This document shows positions 59,494 to 64,000 of a stretch of DNA of 64,000 nucleotides, piece after piece. The first letter of the stretch is position 1. Each line of letters starts with the position of its first letter. Source of the DNA: Antedon mediterranea (lineage: Eukaryota > Echinodermata > Crinoidea > Comatulida > Antedonidae). The stretch lies in contig NC_092678.1 in the NCBI RefSeq assembly GCF_964355755.1, positions 209,922-273,921 on the forward strand, given 5' to 3'. The position numbers and the translations under genes were made by a program. The notes beneath the pieces were generated by a model, which saw only the letters and a program-made list of their open reading frames with translations, was not told where the DNA came from and did not search any database.

Positions 59494-61896
59494 TTACTGC
59501 TGCTGTACTGGGTTGAAGGAGAGAGCGTGTATCTTCAAATGTGCTTTTAAAGAGCCACTTTGGTTAAATTTCTTGCCACAAATGTCACATTGAAAAGGAG
59601 TGTCCCCTGTGTGTGTCCTGATGTGTATCTTCAAACTACCATTTTGGGTAAATTTCTTTCCACAATAATTACATTCAAACGGCATTTCACCGGTATGAAT
59701 TCTCAAATGAACTTTAAGAACCTTTAAGTCTTTAAACCGCTTTTTGCAAACCTTACATTCATAGGGTTTCTCTCCTGTGTGTATTCTTAAATGCGTTTTT
59801 ATAGAGTTGTTATGGTTGAATTGTTTACCACAATACTCGCAAATGTACGGCGTCTCTCCCGTATGTATTCTCACATGCCGCTTTAATGCGCTACTATGTG
59901 TAAATTTCTTTTTGCAGTATTCACATTCGTACGGCTTCTCTCCGGTATGGATTCGTAGATGTGTCCTCCAGTTGCCACGATCCCGAAATTCATTTCCGCA
60001 ATACGCACAATTGTACGGTTTTTCTCCAGTGTGTATCATTATGTGTTTCTTTAGAGTATATTTATCATTGAATTTCTTTCCACAATATTCACATTCAAAA
60101 GGCATCTCCCCTGTGTGTATAATCAAATGTGTTTTTAAATTACCACTTTGTCTAAATTTCTTGCCACAATGTTCACATTGATACGGTCTTTCTCCCGTGT
60201 GTATTCTCAAGTGCGTTTTTAACGTACCATTGTGGTTAAATTTTTTACCACAATGTTCGCATTGATATGGCATTTCTCCTGTGTGTGCCATTAAATGTGT
60301 TTTTAAATTTTCAGAATTGATGAATTTCTTTCCGCAATGTTTACATACATATGGCGTCTCACCGGTGTGTTTTCTCAAATGTCTTTTTAAACTAGAATTT
60401 TCATTAAATTTTTTCCCGCAATGTTCACATGCATACGGTCGATTTCCAGAATGAATTCGTATATGTACCTTCCAGGTACTTTTTCTTTTAAACGTCTTTT
60501 CACACTGTTCACATTTGAATGGTCGTTCTCCTGCGTGTGTTTTCAAGTGTAATTTTAAAGACCCACTACTGCTAAATTTGTCATCACAATATTTACATTC
60601 ATATGGAGTCTCTCCAGTATGCAGTTGCAAATGTTTTTTCATTATTTCGTTATTTTTACAAATTTTTCCACAAAATTCGCATTCGTTTTGCTCTTTCTTT
60701 TGTTGTATTCTCAAATGAGTTATTAAATTAAGATTTTCGCTTAATTTCTGTTCTTTTTTATGAATTATTAAGTGTTTGAATAGTGTTTCAATATCATTAC
60801 AATTATGTCCACAATGTTCACATTCATACTGTGTCTGTTTGTCTGCGTGTCCTGTAAAATCATCTTCCAAAGCAATAATGTCATTGTCATTTGAATGTGT
60901 TATTAAATGTTCTTTTAAATCATCATCTTCTTTGAAATGCAGCTGACAATGTTCACATTCATACTGTGTCTGTTTGTCTGCGTGTCCTGTAAAATCATCT
61001 TGCATAGTACTAATGTTATTAACATGATTATCATTTAAATGCGTCTTTAAATGTTCTTTTAAATCATCACCTTCTTTGAAATCAAGTTCACAATGTGCAC
61101 ATTTGTAAATAATTTCCTCAGCATGTTTCATCAAATGTTCTTTCAAAGAGCCGTTCCGATTGAATGTTTTCCCGCAATGTTCACACACGTAAGGCGTTTG
61201 TCCGGTATGTATTCTTAAATGTCGTTTCAAAGCACTGCTATGTGTAAATTTTTTCTCACAATGTTCACATTCGTACGGTTTTTCTCCGGTATGTATTCTT
61301 AGATGAGTTGCCCAGTTGCCACGATCCCTAAATGCTTTCCCACAATATTTGCATTCATATGGTCTTTCTGCCGTGTGTATTCGTAAATGCACTTTAAAAC
61401 TGTTACGATCGCTGAATTTCTTTCCGCAGTGTTCACATTCGTATGGTGTCTCTCCGGTGTGTATTCTTAAATGTCTTTTTAAAGCTCCAGTCTGCCTAAA
61501 TCTTTTGCCGCAATGTTCACATTCGTATGGCCTTTCTCCTGTATGTGTTCTTAGATGGATTTTTAAGCCGTTACTTTGGCTAAATTTCTTCTGACAATGT
61601 TCACATTCATGCTGTCTAATTGAATGCACTTTGAGATGTTCCTTCAATTTGATTGCGACATCAAATTTCTTCTGACAATGTTCACATTCATGTTTGTGTG
61701 TTTTCACATGCATCGTTAAATCATTTATGTCATTAAATATCGTCCCACATTGTTCACATTGAAACTTCTCAAGTTCTGTATGCATTTCCAAATGTAGTTT
61801 GAAAGAATCCAACTCAAAATTCTCATCACAATGTTCACATTTATATCGTCGTGTTACTTCGTCTGATTCGTCGTTTATGCATTTCGTCTTGTCCAT
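59494..61896 (-). CDS. C2H2 zinc-finger protein D, 26 fingers (800 aa)
   Basis: One coding exon, ATG (MDKTKCINDESDEVTRRYKC) to stop; an acceptor-like TTTTGATAG just upstream (~61920) suggests a 5' untranslated exon. Nine fingers, then a degenerate middle part, then fourteen tandem fingers with canonical TGEKP/TGETP linkers. The middle part (residues ~270-370) contains a duplicated module: DDLKEHL.THSND followed by DDFTGHADKQTQYECEHC occurs twice. Two adjacent fingers have C in place of the core F (GHNCNDIETL, GKICKNNEIM). Pairs such as RDRGNWATHLRIH / RDRGNWRTHLRIH and THSSALKRH in the two halves suggest a block duplication of fingers 5-9 to 20-23. Nuclear; function unknown. Confidence 0.96.
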   Translation of the reverse strand: MDKTKCINDESDEVTRRYKCEHCDENFELDSFKLHLEMHTELEKFQCEQCGTIFNDINDLTMHVKTHKHECEHCQKKFDVAIKLKEHLKVHSIRQHECEHCQKKFSQSNGLKIHLRTHTGERPYECEHCGKRFRQTGALKRHLRIHTGETPYECEHCGKKFSDRNSFKVHLRIHTAERPYECKYCGKAFRDRGNWATHLRIHTGEKPYECEHCEKKFTHSSALKRHLRIHTGQTPYVCEHCGKTFNRNGSLKEHLMKHAEEIIYKCAHCELDFKEGDDLKEHLKTHLNDNHVNNISTMQDDFTGHADKQTQYECEHCQLHFKEDDDLKEHLITHSNDNDIIALEDDFTGHADKQTQYECEHCGHNCNDIETLFKHLIIHKKEQKLSENLNLITHLRIQQKKEQNECEFCGKICKNNEIMKKHLQLHTGETPYECKYCDDKFSSSGSLKLHLKTHAGERPFKCEQCEKTFKRKSTWKVHIRIHSGNRPYACEHCGKKFNENSSLKRHLRKHTGETPYVCKHCGKKFINSENLKTHLMAHTGEMPYQCEHCGKKFNHNGTLKTHLRIHTGERPYQCEHCGKKFRQSGNLKTHLIIHTGEMPFECEYCGKKFNDKYTLKKHIMIHTGEKPYNCAYCGNEFRDRGNWRTHLRIHTGEKPYECEYCKKKFTHSSALKRHVRIHTGETPYICEYCGKQFNHNNSIKTHLRIHTGEKPYECKVCKKRFKDLKVLKVHLRIHTGEMPFECNYCGKKFTQNGSLKIHIRTHTGDTPFQCDICGKKFNQSGSLKAHLKIHALSFNPVQQQ

Positions 61897-62637
61897 CGTT
61901 GTAAAATGTTGTATCCCTCTATCAAAAGTTTGAGAAGAAAAAAATACAATGAAATATTAATTAAAATAATGCAAAGACAGTCTATGCATTGAGGGATAAA
62001 ATTTTAGAATTATATATATAGAATTTTTTCTCTATGGTCCATGGTCATCATATAGGCCAATAGACTGGCTACTAGGTGTGAAACCAAGCTAAAACAGGCT
62101 TGTTGTTGGTTCACACACACTCTAGCTGGACAAAACAAAGCAGTGTAAATCAAATCTATAGGCCCTGAAGAAAAACATAATACTCTGTTCAGAAGAAACT
62201 AACGCATACTAGTACATTCATCAAAATTATTCAACTTACCTTAAACTAGGCCTAACTAGGGCCTGAACTAATTTTAATATTTCTTAGGAAAACAAAAACT
62301 AAGCATCCTCCATCGTCGATTCCTAATTCGTAATTAAAAAGAGAGCTTGTAATATAGAGGGCAGCAGACCGAAAAGTGGAAATCACACATTTGATTGTTG
62401 ATGTATTTTTGGATTTTCCAAGTTCTCTCTCCTCTTACATTTCTTTTAGACATAACATATGACAAATACAAATATACATTAAATATAGAAAACAAGTTTA
62501 TTGTACATACAATATTTATACAAAGTATTTAATTTGATGAGTGGTAAGCCATACAGAACTTCATAACATTTTTTGTTAAAAGGTTAAAAATTAAATATAT
62601 TAAAATTATTCATTTGCAAACTATGTTTTATCTGACA
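61897..62637. other. Intergenic region between zinc-finger genes D and E
   Basis: No gene seen; likely 5' region of D and 3' UTR of E. TAGGCCTA-like words are frequent. No clear match to the conserved block of genes A-C. Confidence 0.5.
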
Positions 62638-63992
62638 TCATTGCCAATTATTAAGCTCCATTTGATGGATTAAATCATCTTCCTTGTGCATTTTTAAATG
62701 TCTTTTTAAACTAGAAATTTCACTGAGTTTTTTGCCACAATGTTCACATTCATGTGATGGTCGATTATTTGAGTGAATTCTTAAATGCACTTTCCAAGTG
62801 CCCCTTCTTTTAAATTTCTTTCCACATTCTTCGCATTCAAATGGCCGTTCTCCCGTGTGTGTTCTTAAGTGTAATTTTAATGATCCACTTTGGATAAACT
62901 TTTTCTTGCAATATTCACATTTATATGGTTTTATCCCAGTATGAATTCTCAAATGCGTTTTAAAAGTAGTTCCTTGTCTAAATTGCTTCCCACAATGCTC
63001 ACACTTGTACGGTTTTTCTCCAGTGTGAATACGCATGTGACCTTTTCTAGAACTGCTATCTTTAAACTTCTTCCCACAATGTTCACATTCATACGGTGCT
63101 TCCCCTGTATGTGTTCGTAAGTGCCGTTTCAATGATCCACTTTGCCTGAACTTTTTCTCACAAAGTTCACATTTGAAAGGCGTCTCTCCTGAATGCGTTG
63201 ATAAATGTTTTATCAATTCACACTTGTGAATAAATCTTCTTCCACAAGCATCACATTCATGCGGTCTATCGCCTGTGTGTATTTTCACATGCGACTTTAA
63301 ATGACCACGTTCACGAAATCGTTTTCCACATTGCTCGCATTCATACGGCTTTTCTCCAGTGTGAATCCTAACATGTTTCGTCAGACCGCCATTTTCTCTG
63401 AATGCCTTCCCACAATGCTCACACTTGTACGGTTTTTCTCCCGTATGTATCCGCACATGAATATTTTTAGAACTAATAGTTTTGAATTTCTTTTCACAAT
63501 GTTCACATTCATAAGACGACTCCATCGTGTGTATTCTCAAGTGTTTTTTAAAAGCTCCAAATTGACTGAATATTTTCTGACAATGTTCGCATTCATAATG
63601 TTTATCGTCAGGTATTTCGCTCTTTTTTAAATGAGTTGCAAAGTGTAATTCCAAATGTTTTTCATCATCAAACATTATTTGACAATATTCACATTGATTA
63701 CATGAATGTGTCTTAATAACATGCTCATCTAAGTCGTCCTCATTCTCAAATATCTGTCCACAATGTTCACATTGAATTTGTTCAACTTCTGCATGTTTTT
63801 TGAAATGTGTTTTTAATTCATGCAATTCAAACTTTTCTCCACAGTGTTCACATTTATATTTGATTTGATTTCCATAGTTTAAAATTATTTCTCTATTTTC
63901 TTCTGATTGCAAATGCTCATTTTCTTGGCTTTCACTATAATTTATCTCGTCTTCTGTCGATGAACTGTTTCCCAATATTTCTCCAAAGTTTT
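62638..63992 (-). CDS. C2H2 zinc-finger protein E, 14 fingers, 5' partial
   Basis: The last coding exon runs from an acceptor (ATTTTAG before 63992) to TGA at 62638; no in-frame ATG precedes the fingers, so the start codon lies in an exon beyond the right edge. An acidic leader (STEDEINYSESQENEHL) is followed by divergent fingers YKCEHCGEKFELHELKTH and IQCEHCGQIF, an unusual third finger (NQCEYCQIMF), then eleven standard fingers. RRFIHKCELIKH and KRRGTWKVHLRIH resemble cores in gene D. Same design as A-D. Confidence 0.93.
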
Positions 63993-64000
63993 CTAAAATA

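Noticed and set aside
53837-63630. Plus-strand ORFs of 60-134 codons across the zinc-finger genes
   Set aside because: Antisense shadows of repeated finger codons; they follow the finger period and lack independent features.

Overview
This window looks like a piece of an intron-rich, AT-rich animal genome, most likely a marine invertebrate deuterostome. An echinoderm is my best guess, because TAGGCCTA-type words recur throughout and the gene content (a DOCK-B GEF, a Drp1 orthologue, NWD1, an LRRC74-like gene and an expanded C2H2 zinc-finger family) fits. The phylum is an inference. No bacterial operons, CRISPR arrays, rRNA genes or intact tRNA genes are seen.

Layout. (1) 575-16876, minus strand: 13 in-phase exons encoding the first ~419 residues of a DOCK3/DOCK4-type Rac/Rap GEF; the gene runs off the left edge. 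Its introns hold minisatellites, MITEs, tRNA-derived SINE pieces and a frameshifted non-LTR retrotransposon. (2) 17801-18712: a non-autonomous DNA transposon with long inverted repeats and a 4-bp target duplication. (3) 19072-28033, plus strand: 14 exons encoding a 681-residue LRRC74-like leucine-rich-repeat protein. Intron 3 holds a ~35-copy 56-bp satellite split by two transposon insertions whose target duplications can still be read. (4) 29672-37913, minus strand: a complete 16-exon, 696-residue dynamin-1-like protein (Drp1). Its last intron carries a ~74-copy 35-bp minisatellite. (5) 40235-48013, plus strand: a complete 17-exon, 1624-residue NWD1-like NACHT/WD40 protein ending in a CaaX-like tetrapeptide. 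(6) 48618-50072: a ~35-copy 42-bp satellite made of short hairpins. (7) 50766-64000, minus strand: five tandem C2H2 zinc-finger genes with 13-26 fingers each; the last is cut by the right edge. Three of them share a conserved upstream block that looks promoter-proximal. The 5' region of one gene contains a second copy of the 0.8-kb transposon found in the 56-bp satellite.

The genes do not form a pathway. Drp1 (mitochondrial fission), DOCK (small GTPase activation), NWD1 (STAND NTPase scaffold) and the zinc-finger repressor or activator cluster look like independent neighbours. The most distinctive feature of the window is its repeat biology. Several minisatellites begin at or contain copies of splice donors. 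Satellite units fold into hairpins or carry acceptor-like sequence. Two MITE families have TG...CA ends and 4-bp target duplications. Exon boundaries were assigned by eye from GT/AG sites, reading phase and remembered family sequences; every junction listed keeps the frame open.
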